IMG/VR virus record: IMGVR_UViG_3300032360_000003
Span: 1-64,000 of that record
DNA: 64,000 nt
Source of the DNA: a virus
Direction: 5' to 3' (one strand)
Of the stretch, positions 1-8,554 are shown one piece after another. The number at the start of each line of letters is the position of its first letter. The first letter of the stretch is position 1. The notes beneath the pieces were generated by a model, which was given only the letters and a program-made list of their open reading frames with translations, did no database searches and was not told the origin of the DNA. Both the position numbers and the translations under genes were made by a program.

Positions 1-2
1 TG

Positions 3-419
3 AAAGACAGTAATGTTATTACTAAGACTCTTACTCAATTGTATATGAGTTCTACATTAAATTCTACAGATCTTACGATGACTACTGGTGGCTCTGGTAC
101 ATTCAGTGTCGGAGAAACTGTTTTTCAAGGTGATAGATTAGATGTCGCTACAGTTACTGCAGTTGTTACTTCTTGGAATAGTAGTACAAGAGTTTTACAG
201 GTTACTTCCATGACTGACACTTTTGTTGTATCAATCAAGGTTCGCGGTGATAATAGTGGTGCAGAATGGACTTTAAGTACAATTGCTAATCTCTTTGAGA
301 GTCCGACAAGTACTCAATTTGAAACCGCGGTGGCCAGAATTACTCAAGTACCAGATCCAACTACTGCTGATGCAGATGATGATTATGATGTAACCACAAC
401 TATTTCGGAGAACTTATGA
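3..419 (+). CDS. C-terminal part of a virion structural protein (neck-like)
   Basis: The frame is open at the left edge, so only the last 138 codons are visible. They are rich in Ser, Thr, Asp and beta-prone residues. The segment FSVGETVFQG followed by VTSWNSSTRVLQV resembles the short F-x-V-G-E-x-V beta modules found in neck and fibre proteins of marine T4-like phages. It lies directly before gp16, where the gp13-gp14-gp15 neck genes sit in relatives, so a gp14-like neck protein is plausible but not proven. The stop overlaps the next ATG (ATGA). Confidence 0.55.
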   Translation, partial: KDSNVITKTLTQLYMSSTLNSTDLTMTTGGSGTFSVGETVFQGDRLDVATVTAVVTSWNSSTRVLQVTSMTDTFVVSIKVRGDNSGAEWTLSTIANLFESPTSTQFETAVARITQVPDPTTADADDDYDVTTTISENL

Positions 420-826
420 GAGATTCTACAATAGACAGAAAATTAAATAATACTTTTGAAATAGAAAATGTACCAACAGTGGAAGTTCAGAAAGTTGAAG
501 TCGAACTTGCAGAGCGTGAAAAAGATTTACAGAGTGATTATGAAGCTTCCAGAAAGAATTTTTATGAATTAGTGGCAAGGGGCAAAGAAGCCATCGATGG
601 TATAATGATAGTAGCTCAAGAGACTGATCAGCCAAGGGCATATGAAGTTGCTGGTCAATTAATAAAAACAGTAACAGAAACTAATCAACAATTTATGGAT
701 CTTCAAAAAAAGGTAGAAGATATAAAGAACATGGATAAAAAATTGGGTAATACCAATATTGAAAATGCATTGTTTGTAGGTTCTACTGCAGAATTACAAA
801 AATTATTAAAGGATAAGAGATCATGA
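416..826 (+). CDS. gp16: Terminase small subunit
   Basis: A 136-residue, mostly helical, charged protein placed immediately before the large terminase, overlapping it by 4 bases. Size, position and the predicted central coiled-coil hairpin (about residues 25-110) fit the T4 gp16 family, which forms rings that regulate the gp17 packaging motor and help choose the DNA end. The start at 416 overlaps the upstream stop. There is no catalytic motif to test, so the call rests on synteny, length and composition. Confidence 0.8.
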   Translation: MRDSTIDRKLNNTFEIENVPTVEVQKVEVELAEREKDLQSDYEASRKNFYELVARGKEAIDGIMIVAQETDQPRAYEVAGQLIKTVTETNQQFMDLQKKVEDIKNMDKKLGNTNIENALFVGSTAELQKLLKDKRS

Positions 827-2433
827 CTTCAGTAAATTATCTTGGCAATCCTTTATTAAAGAAATCTAATGTTCCTATTAATTTTAGTCAGACAGAAGTT
901 GAAGAATATTTAAAATGTGGTGAAGATCCTATTCATTTTATAAAAAATTATGTTAAGATAGTCACAGTTGATGAAGGATTACGTCCATTTGATTTATGGG
1001 ATTTCCAAGAAGATATGGTCAGGAAATTCATAGACAATCGTTTTGTTATTTGTAAGATGCCTAGACAGACGGGTAAATCCACTACAATTATTTCTTATTT
1101 ACTTCATTATATACTTTTTAATCAGGATGTCAGAGTTGGGATACTAGCCAATAAAGGTGGCACGGCTCGCGAGTTGTTGAGTAGGTTACAGTTAGCATAT
1201 GAAAATTTACCTTTGTGGCTGCAGCAAGGAGTTGTTGAGTGGAACAAAGGTAATATAGAGCTAGAAAATGGATCTAAGATATTGGCCAGTTCAACGTCAT
1301 CTAGTGCAATTCGTGGTGGAACATTTAATATTATATTTTTGGATGAATTTGCGTTTGTTCCAGATCATATTTCAGAGGAATTTTTTAGGTCTGTATATCC
1401 TACTATTTCATCTGGTAATACCACAAAAGTTTTGATTGTTTCTACTCCAAATGGTATGAATCAGTTTTATAAAATGTGGGTAAATGCAGTTGAAGGTAAA
1501 AGTGATTATTTGCCAATCGATGTTCATTGGTCAAAAGTGCCTGGTCGCGACGAGGCCTGGAAAGATCAAACAATAAGGAATACTTCAGAAGATCAATTTC
1601 GTGTTGAGTTTGAAACAGAATTTATAGGTTCAGTAGATACTCTTATTTCACCGAGCAAACTTAGGGATTTAGTATTTAAAGATCCAATATACGAAAAGGA
1701 TGGTTTGCAATTATGGGAACATCCAGATAAAGATAGGGTTTATTTTATGTCGTGTGATGTCGCGAGAGGAGCTGGGAAGGATTATTCAGCATTTACAGTA
1801 ATGGATATTACTGATACTCCATATAGAATGGTTGCGAGATATAGGGATAATCAAATATCTCCATTGTTATATCCAACTGTCATTCATACGGTAGCTACAG
1901 ATTTCAATGAAGCAATTGTTTTGGTGGAAGTTAATGATATAGGTGGACAGGTTGCTGACATACTATATCACGATTTAGAATATGAAAATATATTATCATC
2001 AATAGTAAAAGGGAGAGCAGGACAAGTATTATCTGCAGGTTTTGCAAGAGATACTTCTTTTGGAATAAAAACAACTCCGCAGGTAAAAAGAATAGGATGT
2101 AGAACTTTAAAAAATCTAATAGAGGAAGATAAACTTTTAATAAATGATTTTGATACAATTGCAGAGCTTACCTCTTTTGTTGTTAGGGGTAAAGGTTATC
2201 AAGCAGAGGAAGGGTCGCATGATGATTTGGTGATGACATTAGTTCTGTTTTCATGGGTGGCCAATCAAAGATATTTCAAGGATTTAATGGATCAAGATCT
2301 AAGAATGAAATTATACAAAGACCAGATGAAAGCTATTGAAGATGATTTATTACCATTCGGAGAAATGTGGGATGGTACGGACGATAGTTTTGTTGATGTG
2401 GATGGTCAGCGTTGGGCATATGCAGAAATGTAG
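823..2433 (+). CDS. gp17: Terminase large subunit, packaging ATPase/nuclease
   Basis: 536 residues. It is the DNA-translocating motor that docks on the portal and cuts concatemers. The N-terminal ATPase has a Walker A-like MPRQTGKST (79-87) and a Walker B IFLDEF (171-176). The C-terminal RNase H-like nuclease carries CDVARGAGKDYSAF (about 310-325), whose Asp is a metal ligand, with further acidic residues near SHDDLVMT (about 465). Length is somewhat below T4 gp17 (610). It sits between gp16 and the sheath gene as in T4. Confidence 0.96.
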   Translation: MTSVNYLGNPLLKKSNVPINFSQTEVEEYLKCGEDPIHFIKNYVKIVTVDEGLRPFDLWDFQEDMVRKFIDNRFVICKMPRQTGKSTTIISYLLHYILFNQDVRVGILANKGGTARELLSRLQLAYENLPLWLQQGVVEWNKGNIELENGSKILASSTSSSAIRGGTFNIIFLDEFAFVPDHISEEFFRSVYPTISSGNTTKVLIVSTPNGMNQFYKMWVNAVEGKSDYLPIDVHWSKVPGRDEAWKDQTIRNTSEDQFRVEFETEFIGSVDTLISPSKLRDLVFKDPIYEKDGLQLWEHPDKDRVYFMSCDVARGAGKDYSAFTVMDITDTPYRMVARYRDNQISPLLYPTVIHTVATDFNEAIVLVEVNDIGGQVADILYHDLEYENILSSIVKGRAGQVLSAGFARDTSFGIKTTPQVKRIGCRTLKNLIEEDKLLINDFDTIAELTSFVVRGKGYQAEEGSHDDLVMTLVLFSWVANQRYFKDLMDQDLRMKLYKDQMKAIEDDLLPFGEMWDGTDDSFVDVDGQRWAYAEM

Positions 2434-2449
2434 TCGAAAGTTGCAAAAA

Positions 2450-2457
2450 TATAAATA
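2450..2457 (+). promoter_or_regulatory. Late promoter-like TATAAATA box before the sheath gene
   Basis: TATAAATA, the T4 late -10 consensus recognised by gp55-programmed RNA polymerase, lies in the 79-base gap between gp17 and gp18. A second identical octamer follows 37 bases on. The genome is AT-rich, so single matches are weak, but two in one short intergenic gap before a highly expressed gene are suggestive. Confidence 0.55.
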
Positions 2458-2486
2458 CAATTAGCAAAAGTCCATTCGATTAGTTT

Positions 2487-2494
2487 TATAAATA
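2487..2494 (+). promoter_or_regulatory. Second late promoter-like TATAAATA box
   Basis: TATAAATA ends 18 bases upstream of the gp18 ATG. Transcription would begin about 6 bases downstream, giving a very short leader that contains the AAAGGAG ribosome site. It is a better candidate for the gp18 late start than the upstream copy. Confidence 0.55.
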
Positions 2495-2512
2495 GATCAA
2501 AGGAGAAAAAAC

Positions 2513-4840
2513 ATGGCATTTCAAATAAGCCCAGGCGTAAATGTATCGGAAATAGATGCTAGTCTACGAGTTTCGCCTGTTTCAACATCTGACGCAGTCA
2601 TTGCAGCCGGATTCAAATGGGGGCCCAGTAATAAAATTACTACGGTTACTTCCGAATCAGAATTGGCTAAAGTATATGGTAAGCCAGATACAGATACTGC
2701 AGCAAATTGGTTGACTGCAGCGAGTTTTTTGGCATATACCAATTCATTACAGGTAATTAGAACAATAGGTTCAGATGCAAAGAATGCAGTTTCTAATGAT
2801 ACAGGTACAACAGGTACTGCTACAATTATAAATGACGGTCTTGGGTATTCAGTCGGAACGTTAGATACAAATGCTAATATATTTTCAGTTGGTAAAACTC
2901 CAGCACAGTCAGGCACTGGTTTGTTGATAGATGTAACAGCAAATGCAGAAGGTGTTGTGACAGGTGTCACAGTTGATTCTGCACCTTCTGTAGAGTATAC
3001 TGATAGTACAACTTTTTATGTGGCATTACTGGCAGGAGATCAAAATGCTATTGTTAAAGTCGTTAAGGGTTCTAGTACTAACGTTGCAGGAGATTATACA
3101 GTAACATTAGTTACTGGTGCTACTGGTAGTAATTATGCACCAGGCATCACAAATGCAGTAGCAGTCACAGAAGGTAAAACTCATGATAATACAAAATATG
3201 ATATTTCGGTAAATACAATTGGTACTGGTGGTATTGTAACTTCTGCTTCATTTGTAACTGCTAGTGGCCATGGTTTAGTTTCTGGAGACTTGGCAGTTGA
3301 AAACAGTGGTACTAGTGCAAATGAACTAGTATTAAAATTTACTGGTAGTTCTTCAGCTTCTTTACTTGAAAATGAAGATCAAGTAGATGCAGGAGCTTCA
3401 TTGGGAACTTCAGCCTTTGTTGCTAGGTATCCTGGCGCGTTGGGTAACAGTCTACGGGTTTCTGTTTTTCACGATGATACTTTTGCCGATTGGGGTCAAA
3501 GTTTCATTCAAAATGGCGTATCAACGGCCGTTGAATATGATGCAGTCTTTGATCGTGTACCAGGCACTTCAAATTATGTTTTGACTAAAAATGGTAACGT
3601 TGCGACCCTAGATGAAATTCATATTGTTGTTGTCGATACGACAGGTGATATAAGTGGCATTGCAGGTACTATTTTAGAAAAATATGCTCATGTTTCACTT
3701 GCTTCTGATGCTAAAGATGAAAATGGAAATAGTAATTACTACAAAGATATAATTCGTAGAGATTCCAAATATGTTTATGCATCTGGTCAGTGGGATGATA
3801 ATTCTACTGTTGCAGCTGGTTGGGAAGCAGTCAGTTCAACATCAACGACTGTCGCTACGTCTGCAGGAGCTCCACTTCATCTGAGTTTATCAGGTGGTGT
3901 TGCTGATAATTCTTCCACTAATGGAAATAGTAATGCAGCTCGTTATTCAGAGGGCACAAAGGGGTATGGTCTACTTAGAGATGTTGATACTGCAGATGTC
4001 GGTATAATTATTTCTGGAGATGCAACTACTCAGGTACAGCAGGATGTTATTTCAAATGTTGCTGAATATAGGAAAGATGCGATTGCTGTAGTCAGTCCAG
4101 AAAATACTACTGCTAAAACAGCTATTATTGGTACTGGTTCAAATTCTACCAAGGCCACTGCAATTGGTACATGGATTACTGCATTGAGTAAATCTTCATC
4201 TTATGCAGTAGCTGATAGTGGTTATAAGAGAATGTATGATGCACATAACGATGTCTATCGCGATGTTCCTCTTAACGGTGATATTGCTGGGTTGATGGTC
4301 AGAACAGACCAAACCAATGATGCATGGTGGAGTCCAGCTGGATTTACCAGAGGTCAAATAAAAAATGTGGTTAAACTACATTTTAATCCAGATAAAGCTT
4401 CGAGGGATACCATTTATAAGATTGGTGTTAATCCAGTGGTTTCGATGGCAGGACAAGGTACATTACTCTATGGAGATAAAACTCTATATGCCAAGCCAAG
4501 TGCGTTTGATAGGATTAATGTTAGGAGATTGTTTGTTGTTCTTGAAAAATCTATTTCTCGTGCAGCTAAGAATTTACTATTTGAATTTAATGACGAATTT
4601 ACGCGTTCCTCATTCAGAAATATGGTAGAACCATTCTTGAGAGACATCAAAGCTCGTCGCGGTGTTCATGACTATAAAGTTGTTTGTGATTCTACAAATA
4701 ATACATCAGAAGTAATCGACAGGAACGAATTTGTTGGAGATATTTTCATTAAGCCAGCACGTTCAATTAACTTCATTCAGCTGAACTTTGTTGCAGTAAG
4801 AACAGGCGTAGACTTTAGTGAAGTTGTAGGTACTGTCTAA
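2513..4840 (+). CDS. gp18: Contractile tail sheath protein
   Basis: 775 residues, starting MAFQISPGVNVSEID, the usual sheath N-terminus. The C-terminal third has recognisable sheath core sequence (INVRRLFVVLEKSISRAAK, FEFNDEFTRSSF). The long Gly/Ser/Thr/Asp-rich middle (about 100-480) corresponds to surface-exposed insertion domains and makes the protein longer than T4 gp18 (659). An AAAGGAG ribosome site precedes the ATG. Synteny gp17-gp18-gp19 is exact. Confidence 0.95.
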   Translation: MAFQISPGVNVSEIDASLRVSPVSTSDAVIAAGFKWGPSNKITTVTSESELAKVYGKPDTDTAANWLTAASFLAYTNSLQVIRTIGSDAKNAVSNDTGTTGTATIINDGLGYSVGTLDTNANIFSVGKTPAQSGTGLLIDVTANAEGVVTGVTVDSAPSVEYTDSTTFYVALLAGDQNAIVKVVKGSSTNVAGDYTVTLVTGATGSNYAPGITNAVAVTEGKTHDNTKYDISVNTIGTGGIVTSASFVTASGHGLVSGDLAVENSGTSANELVLKFTGSSSASLLENEDQVDAGASLGTSAFVARYPGALGNSLRVSVFHDDTFADWGQSFIQNGVSTAVEYDAVFDRVPGTSNYVLTKNGNVATLDEIHIVVVDTTGDISGIAGTILEKYAHVSLASDAKDENGNSNYYKDIIRRDSKYVYASGQWDDNSTVAAGWEAVSSTSTTVATSAGAPLHLSLSGGVADNSSTNGNSNAARYSEGTKGYGLLRDVDTADVGIIISGDATTQVQQDVISNVAEYRKDAIAVVSPENTTAKTAIIGTGSNSTKATAIGTWITALSKSSSYAVADSGYKRMYDAHNDVYRDVPLNGDIAGLMVRTDQTNDAWWSPAGFTRGQIKNVVKLHFNPDKASRDTIYKIGVNPVVSMAGQGTLLYGDKTLYAKPSAFDRINVRRLFVVLEKSISRAAKNLLFEFNDEFTRSSFRNMVEPFLRDIKARRGVHDYKVVCDSTNNTSEVIDRNEFVGDIFIKPARSINFIQLNFVAVRTGVDFSEVVGTV

Positions 4841-4858
4841 TAAAGGGAGAAAATAAAT

Positions 4859-5464
4859 ATGGCTTTTAATATAAACGAATTTAGAGCTAATTTGCCCGGC
4901 GGCGGAGCTAGACCAAATCTCTTTGAGGTTAATATTCCAGTTCCTGCGGCTTTAGGTGGATTTCAAACTGAAGCTCGTAAGTTAACATTTTTGTGTAAAA
5001 CTGCATCAATTCCAGGCGGTACAATAGAGCCGGTAGAACTTAGTTATTTTGGTAGGATAGTAAAATTTGCAGGCCAGAAAACTTTTGAAGATTGGGAAAC
5101 TACTGTAATCAACGATGAAGATTTTGCTGTGCGACGCTTTATCGAGGTCTGGCAGGAGAAAATCATGGGGAATGCGACTAATAGAAGTACTGTTGTAAGT
5201 CCGCAAGATTACTCCGTTGATGCATCTGTCATTCAATTTGGTAAGAATGGTGATCCAATTCGTCAATATGTCATGCGAGGTGCATGGCCAACGACAACTG
5301 CAGCGATTGAGTTAGATTGGTCAACAGCCGAACCAGAAGAATTTTCCATTACATGGACATTCGATTGGTGGGAAAGTATAGATATAGACGAACCAACTTT
5401 CACATTCGATGCTTCTATCAAAGTACCATCTTTTGGTACAGTTGGTATTGGAGCTTCAGTCTAA
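4859..5464 (+). CDS. gp19: Tail tube protein
   Basis: 201 residues, close to T4 gp19 (163) plus a C-terminal extension. It contains RKLTFLCKTASIPGG and YFGRIVKFAGQKTFEDW (about residues 40-80), typical of the gp19 tube family. It polymerises into the inner tube inside the gp18 sheath. An AAGGGAG ribosome site lies 18 bases after the sheath stop, so it is probably co-transcribed with gp18. Confidence 0.93.
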   Translation: MAFNINEFRANLPGGGARPNLFEVNIPVPAALGGFQTEARKLTFLCKTASIPGGTIEPVELSYFGRIVKFAGQKTFEDWETTVINDEDFAVRRFIEVWQEKIMGNATNRSTVVSPQDYSVDASVIQFGKNGDPIRQYVMRGAWPTTTAAIELDWSTAEPEEFSITWTFDWWESIDIDEPTFTFDASIKVPSFGTVGIGASV

Positions 5465-5475
5465 ATATAATAACA

Positions 5476-5483
5476 TATAAATA
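5476..5483 (+). promoter_or_regulatory. Late promoter-like TATAAATA box before the portal gene
   Basis: TATAAATA is located 12 bases after the gp19 stop and 53 bases before the gp20 ATG. It overlaps the left arm of a long inverted repeat, so a transcript starting here would lack that arm. Confidence 0.5.
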
Positions 5484-5527
5484 TAGTTAAGTATAGGGGT
5501 AGTGTATCTACCCCATTAACTATATTT
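5479..5527 (+). repeat. Long two-part hairpin between gp19 and gp20
   Basis: A 12-bp perfect inverted repeat (AAATATAGTTAA at 5479-5490 with TTAACTATATTT at 5516-5527) encloses a second 7-bp GC-rich hairpin (GGGGTAG 5496-5502, loop TGTAT, CTACCCC 5508-5514). No U-tract follows, so it is not a classical terminator. It ends just before the GAGG ribosome site of gp20. It may stabilise or attenuate readthrough mRNA from the tail genes. Confidence 0.75.
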
Positions 5528-5536
5528 GAGGTATTC

Positions 5537-7204
5537 ATGGCACAATTTTTTGGTTTTGATATTACAAGAAAGAAGAAAGATCTAAAGGCATTTTCAGCAC
5601 CTGAAAATGTAGATGGGGCAGTAGATGTTTCTATCGGTGGAGCTCTCGGTCATTATATTGACATGGAGGGTAAAATAAAGAATGAAATTGAATTAATAAA
5701 CAGATATAGATCTCTGTCTACTGAATCTGAAGTCGATGCTGCTATTGATGATGTAATAAACGAAGCAGTAGTGATAGGTTCAGAACGTGAAGATGCTATA
5801 TTTTTAGATTTGAATGATTTAGGTGCAAGTGATGCAATAAAAGATAAGATTCATGATGAATTCACACATTTAATGAAGTTGTTGAGTTTTAATAAAGATG
5901 GTTATGAAATTTTTAGAAATTGGTATATTGATGGTCGTTTGTATTATCATATGATTATTGATGATGCGAAACCAAAACAAGGTATTCATGAATTAAGATT
6001 TATTGATCCGCGGAAGATAAGAAAAGTAAGAGAAGTAGAAAAAGAACGTGCTGAAAATGGTGTGGATATAGTTAACAAAGTCAGTGAATTTTATGTCTAT
6101 AATGATAAGCTCGATAATCCACAGTCTGAAATAACAAAAGGTATCAGAATTCAACCAGATGCAATTGCATATATACATTCTGGTATGTATGAAAATAAAA
6201 AAGGTCTTATACTGAGTTATTTGCATAAAGCTATCAAGCCGATGAATCAACTGAGAATGATGGAAGATTCTGTCGTCATATATAGAATTAGTCGTGCCCC
6301 CGAAAGACGGCTATTCTATATTGACGTTGGGAATTTACCCAAAGCAAAAGCAGAACAGTATTTACGAGATCAGATGAACCGTTTTCAGAATAAGTTGGTC
6401 TATGATGTGGATACTGGTGAAATTAAAGATGATCGTAAGCATATGTCGATGCTGGAAGATTTTTGGTTGCCTCGTAGGGAAGGTGGTCGTGGTACAGAAA
6501 TTTCTACATTGCCAGGCGGTCAGAATTTAGGCGAGATGGAAGATGTAATATTTTTCCAGACTAAATTGTACAGAGCATTAAATATCCCGCCAAGTAGATT
6601 GGAACAAGCTTCTGGTTTTTCACTAGGCAGAGAATCTGAAATAACCAGAGATGAATTAAAATTTTCAAAGTTTATTGGTCGGTTGCGCAATCAATTTACA
6701 ACTTTCTTTGATCAGTTACTTAGATCACAACTCATTCTAAAAGGTATCATACGCGAAGAGCAATGGGATGATATAAACAGTGAAATACAGTATAAATGGG
6801 CTGAAGATTCTTATTATAGAGAAACTAAAAACTCTGAAATGTTGATGGCTCGTTTGGGATTATTACGGGAAGTTTCTGATTATGCAGGAAGATATTTCTC
6901 TATGGAACATATCAAACGCACGGTATTGCAGATGACTGATGAAGAAATAAGAGAAATGCAAAAAGAAATTGATGCTGAAGTTACAGGTGATAAGATTCAC
7001 AAAGATGCTACTATTGAGTGGGGTGCAATGGGCCCACAGCCTGAAATGCCACCAGAAGAACCACCTGTAGAAGAACCACCTGTAGAAGAACCGCCACAAG
7101 AGGAAGAAATGATTCTTGGGAGTGTTGAAGACAAGAAGTTAAATAAAATTTTTGAAATGATGGGGGAAGGTAAGAATGGAAAACATAACGAATCTATTGG
7201 ATAG
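5537..7204 (+). CDS. gp20: Portal vertex protein
   Basis: 555 residues, matching T4 gp20 (524). Portal-family sequence includes INRYRSLSTESEVDAAIDDV near the N-terminus, RFIDPRKIRKVREV, and LPGGQNLGEMEDV with ALNIPPSRL in the wing/stem part. It forms the dodecameric vertex that nucleates the prohead and binds terminase. The C-terminus has an odd Pro/Glu tract with a tandem PPVEE repeat (15-base DNA repeat near 7060-7090). It overlaps the next gene by 29 bases. The ribosome site is GAGG before the ATG. Confidence 0.95.
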   Translation: MAQFFGFDITRKKKDLKAFSAPENVDGAVDVSIGGALGHYIDMEGKIKNEIELINRYRSLSTESEVDAAIDDVINEAVVIGSEREDAIFLDLNDLGASDAIKDKIHDEFTHLMKLLSFNKDGYEIFRNWYIDGRLYYHMIIDDAKPKQGIHELRFIDPRKIRKVREVEKERAENGVDIVNKVSEFYVYNDKLDNPQSEITKGIRIQPDAIAYIHSGMYENKKGLILSYLHKAIKPMNQLRMMEDSVVIYRISRAPERRLFYIDVGNLPKAKAEQYLRDQMNRFQNKLVYDVDTGEIKDDRKHMSMLEDFWLPRREGGRGTEISTLPGGQNLGEMEDVIFFQTKLYRALNIPPSRLEQASGFSLGRESEITRDELKFSKFIGRLRNQFTTFFDQLLRSQLILKGIIREEQWDDINSEIQYKWAEDSYYRETKNSEMLMARLGLLREVSDYAGRYFSMEHIKRTVLQMTDEEIREMQKEIDAEVTGDKIHKDATIEWGAMGPQPEMPPEEPPVEEPPVEEPPQEEEMILGSVEDKKLNKIFEMMGEGKNGKHNESIG

Positions 7205-7370
7205 GATTGTTGATGACGATGCAGTCGAGACTCAAAAAGAATTTGATAAGGTTTTGGCTGATAAAATAGCTATTGCAATAGATAACAAAAAGAAAGAAGT
7301 TTCTAAAAATCTGTTTGATGATCCATTAGGGGTAGAAGCAGAAGAAGAAACAGAAGATGAGGTAGAATAA
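7176..7370 (+). CDS. gp67: Prohead core protein, gp67-like
   Basis: 64 residues with an amphipathic helical N-terminus and a very acidic tail (EAEEETEDEVE). The layout (FDKVLADKI, then NKKKEVSKNLFDD, then an acidic run) parallels T4 gp67, a small scaffold-core protein encoded between the portal and gp21. The ATG overlaps the gp20 3' end; a GGGGGAAGG ribosome site lies upstream. Confidence 0.65.
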   Translation: MENITNLLDRIVDDDAVETQKEFDKVLADKIAIAIDNKKKEVSKNLFDDPLGVEAEEETEDEVE

Positions 7371-7846
7371 TGGCACATGGTACTGCAGTAAGAATTATTT
7401 ACGATCAGGGGTATATCGGTGGTCGTGTCATGGCACTGATTACGAATATAGGTGCTACTGATTTATCTAGGGCTAATACTACCACGCCGGGAACTGGTAC
7501 TATTGATGCATCTGTATTGGATAATCATGTTTCAAGTCCAGTATTATCTATTGAGAAAATTTCATGGAATACTTCAGGCCCAAGTGGTGATAAATATTTT
7601 AATGTTGTATTTGATGCTGCAGATAATGGTGATGATGAAATTGCATTTCCTCTTAGTGGTAGTGGTCATTGGGGGAAATCTCACACTGCAGCTTTGGATG
7701 CACCTATAACCAATAATGCTACAGGCCCAACAGGAGATATTTCTATTGAAACTGTTAATTTTGATGATGCTGCAGATATTATAAGCGTTGTTATAATTCT
7801 CAAAAAAGTATCGGGTTTTACAGCTAGACCAGATTATAGTGGATAG
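7370..7846 (+). CDS. Small head-region structural protein, unknown
   Basis: 158 residues, Gly/Ala/Asp/Thr-rich and predicted mostly beta, without Cys. No family is recognised. It occupies the slot between gp67 and the protease gp21, starts on the last base of the upstream stop and is presumably late-expressed. Composition resembles decoration or head-fibre-like proteins; this is inference from position only. Confidence 0.6.
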   Translation: MAHGTAVRIIYDQGYIGGRVMALITNIGATDLSRANTTTPGTGTIDASVLDNHVSSPVLSIEKISWNTSGPSGDKYFNVVFDAADNGDDEIAFPLSGSGHWGKSHTAALDAPITNNATGPTGDISIETVNFDDAADIISVVIILKKVSGFTARPDYSG

Positions 7847-7857
7847 GGGTTAGAACT

Positions 7858-8511
7858 ATGAAATTAATTACAGAACTTGTAGAAGATTTGGATATTGTTA
7901 CTGAAGCTGATTCAAACGGTAAGGAAAGTCTCTTTATTGAGGGGATTTTCCTACAGGCCGAACAAAAGAATCGTAATGGTAGAGTATATCCATTGGAAAT
8001 TTTAGAACGCGAAGTCAGGCGTTATAAAAAAGATTATGTTAAACAAAACAGAGCCTTTGGTGAATTAGGACATCCAGATGGCCCAGCTATTAATTTAGAA
8101 CGTGTTTCTCATATGATAACGGAATTGCGGAAAAGTGATACTGATTTTGTCGGTAAAGCAAAAGTTTTAAATTCAACTCCGTATGGTAAAATAGTCGAAG
8201 GACTACTTAAAGATGGTGCTAAATTGGGCGTTTCTTCTAGAGGAATGGGTTCATTAGATGAAACACAAAAGGGCACTAAAATTGTAAAAGACGATTTCTA
8301 TCTAGCGACTGCAGCTGATATAGTTGCTGATCCTTCTGCACCACATGCATTTGTTCAAGGTGTAATGGAAGGTCGTGAGTGGATTTATGAAAATAGTATG
8401 TTTCGCGAAGTGGATTTAGATAGTGTTAAAAAGACTATTGATAGTTCGAGTCGTAGGGAACGAGAACAAGAAATATTACACGTTTTTGAAACGTTTGTTT
8501 CAAAATTGTAA
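7858..8511 (+). CDS. gp21: Prohead maturation protease
   Basis: 217 residues, equal in size to T4 gp21 (212). It is a herpesvirus-assemblin-like serine protease that cleaves scaffold and head proteins after (L/I)-x-Glu. The conserved GRVYP, then GELGHPDGP (candidate His) and LGVSSRGMGS (candidate Ser) are present in order. Its specificity matters here because several proteins in this genome carry matching leader sites. Confidence 0.93.
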   Translation: MKLITELVEDLDIVTEADSNGKESLFIEGIFLQAEQKNRNGRVYPLEILEREVRRYKKDYVKQNRAFGELGHPDGPAINLERVSHMITELRKSDTDFVGKAKVLNSTPYGKIVEGLLKDGAKLGVSSRGMGSLDETQKGTKIVKDDFYLATAADIVADPSAPHAFVQGVMEGREWIYENSMFREVDLDSVKKTIDSSSRREREQEILHVFETFVSKL

Positions 8512-8515
8512 TATG

Positions 8516-8523
8516 TATAAATA
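8516..8523 (+). promoter_or_regulatory. Late promoter-like TATAAATA box before gp22
   Basis: TATAAATA lies 32 bases upstream of the gp22 ATG, immediately after the gp21 stop, with an AAAGGAG ribosome site downstream. Position and exact consensus suggest a gp55-dependent start for the scaffold and capsid genes. Confidence 0.55.
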
Positions 8524-8554
8524 GTTACCAGAATATAACAAAAGGAGAAAATCA

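Noticed and set aside
2521-2970. 149-codon minus-strand frame inside the sheath gene.
   Set aside because: It is antisense to conserved sheath sequence and no start signals are present.
8484-8505. Perfect 9-bp hairpin (TTTTGAAAC, loop GTTT, GTTTCAAAA) at the end of gp21.
   Set aside because: It is encoded by conserved C-terminal codons of the protease, is AT-rich and has no U-tract; likely coincidental.
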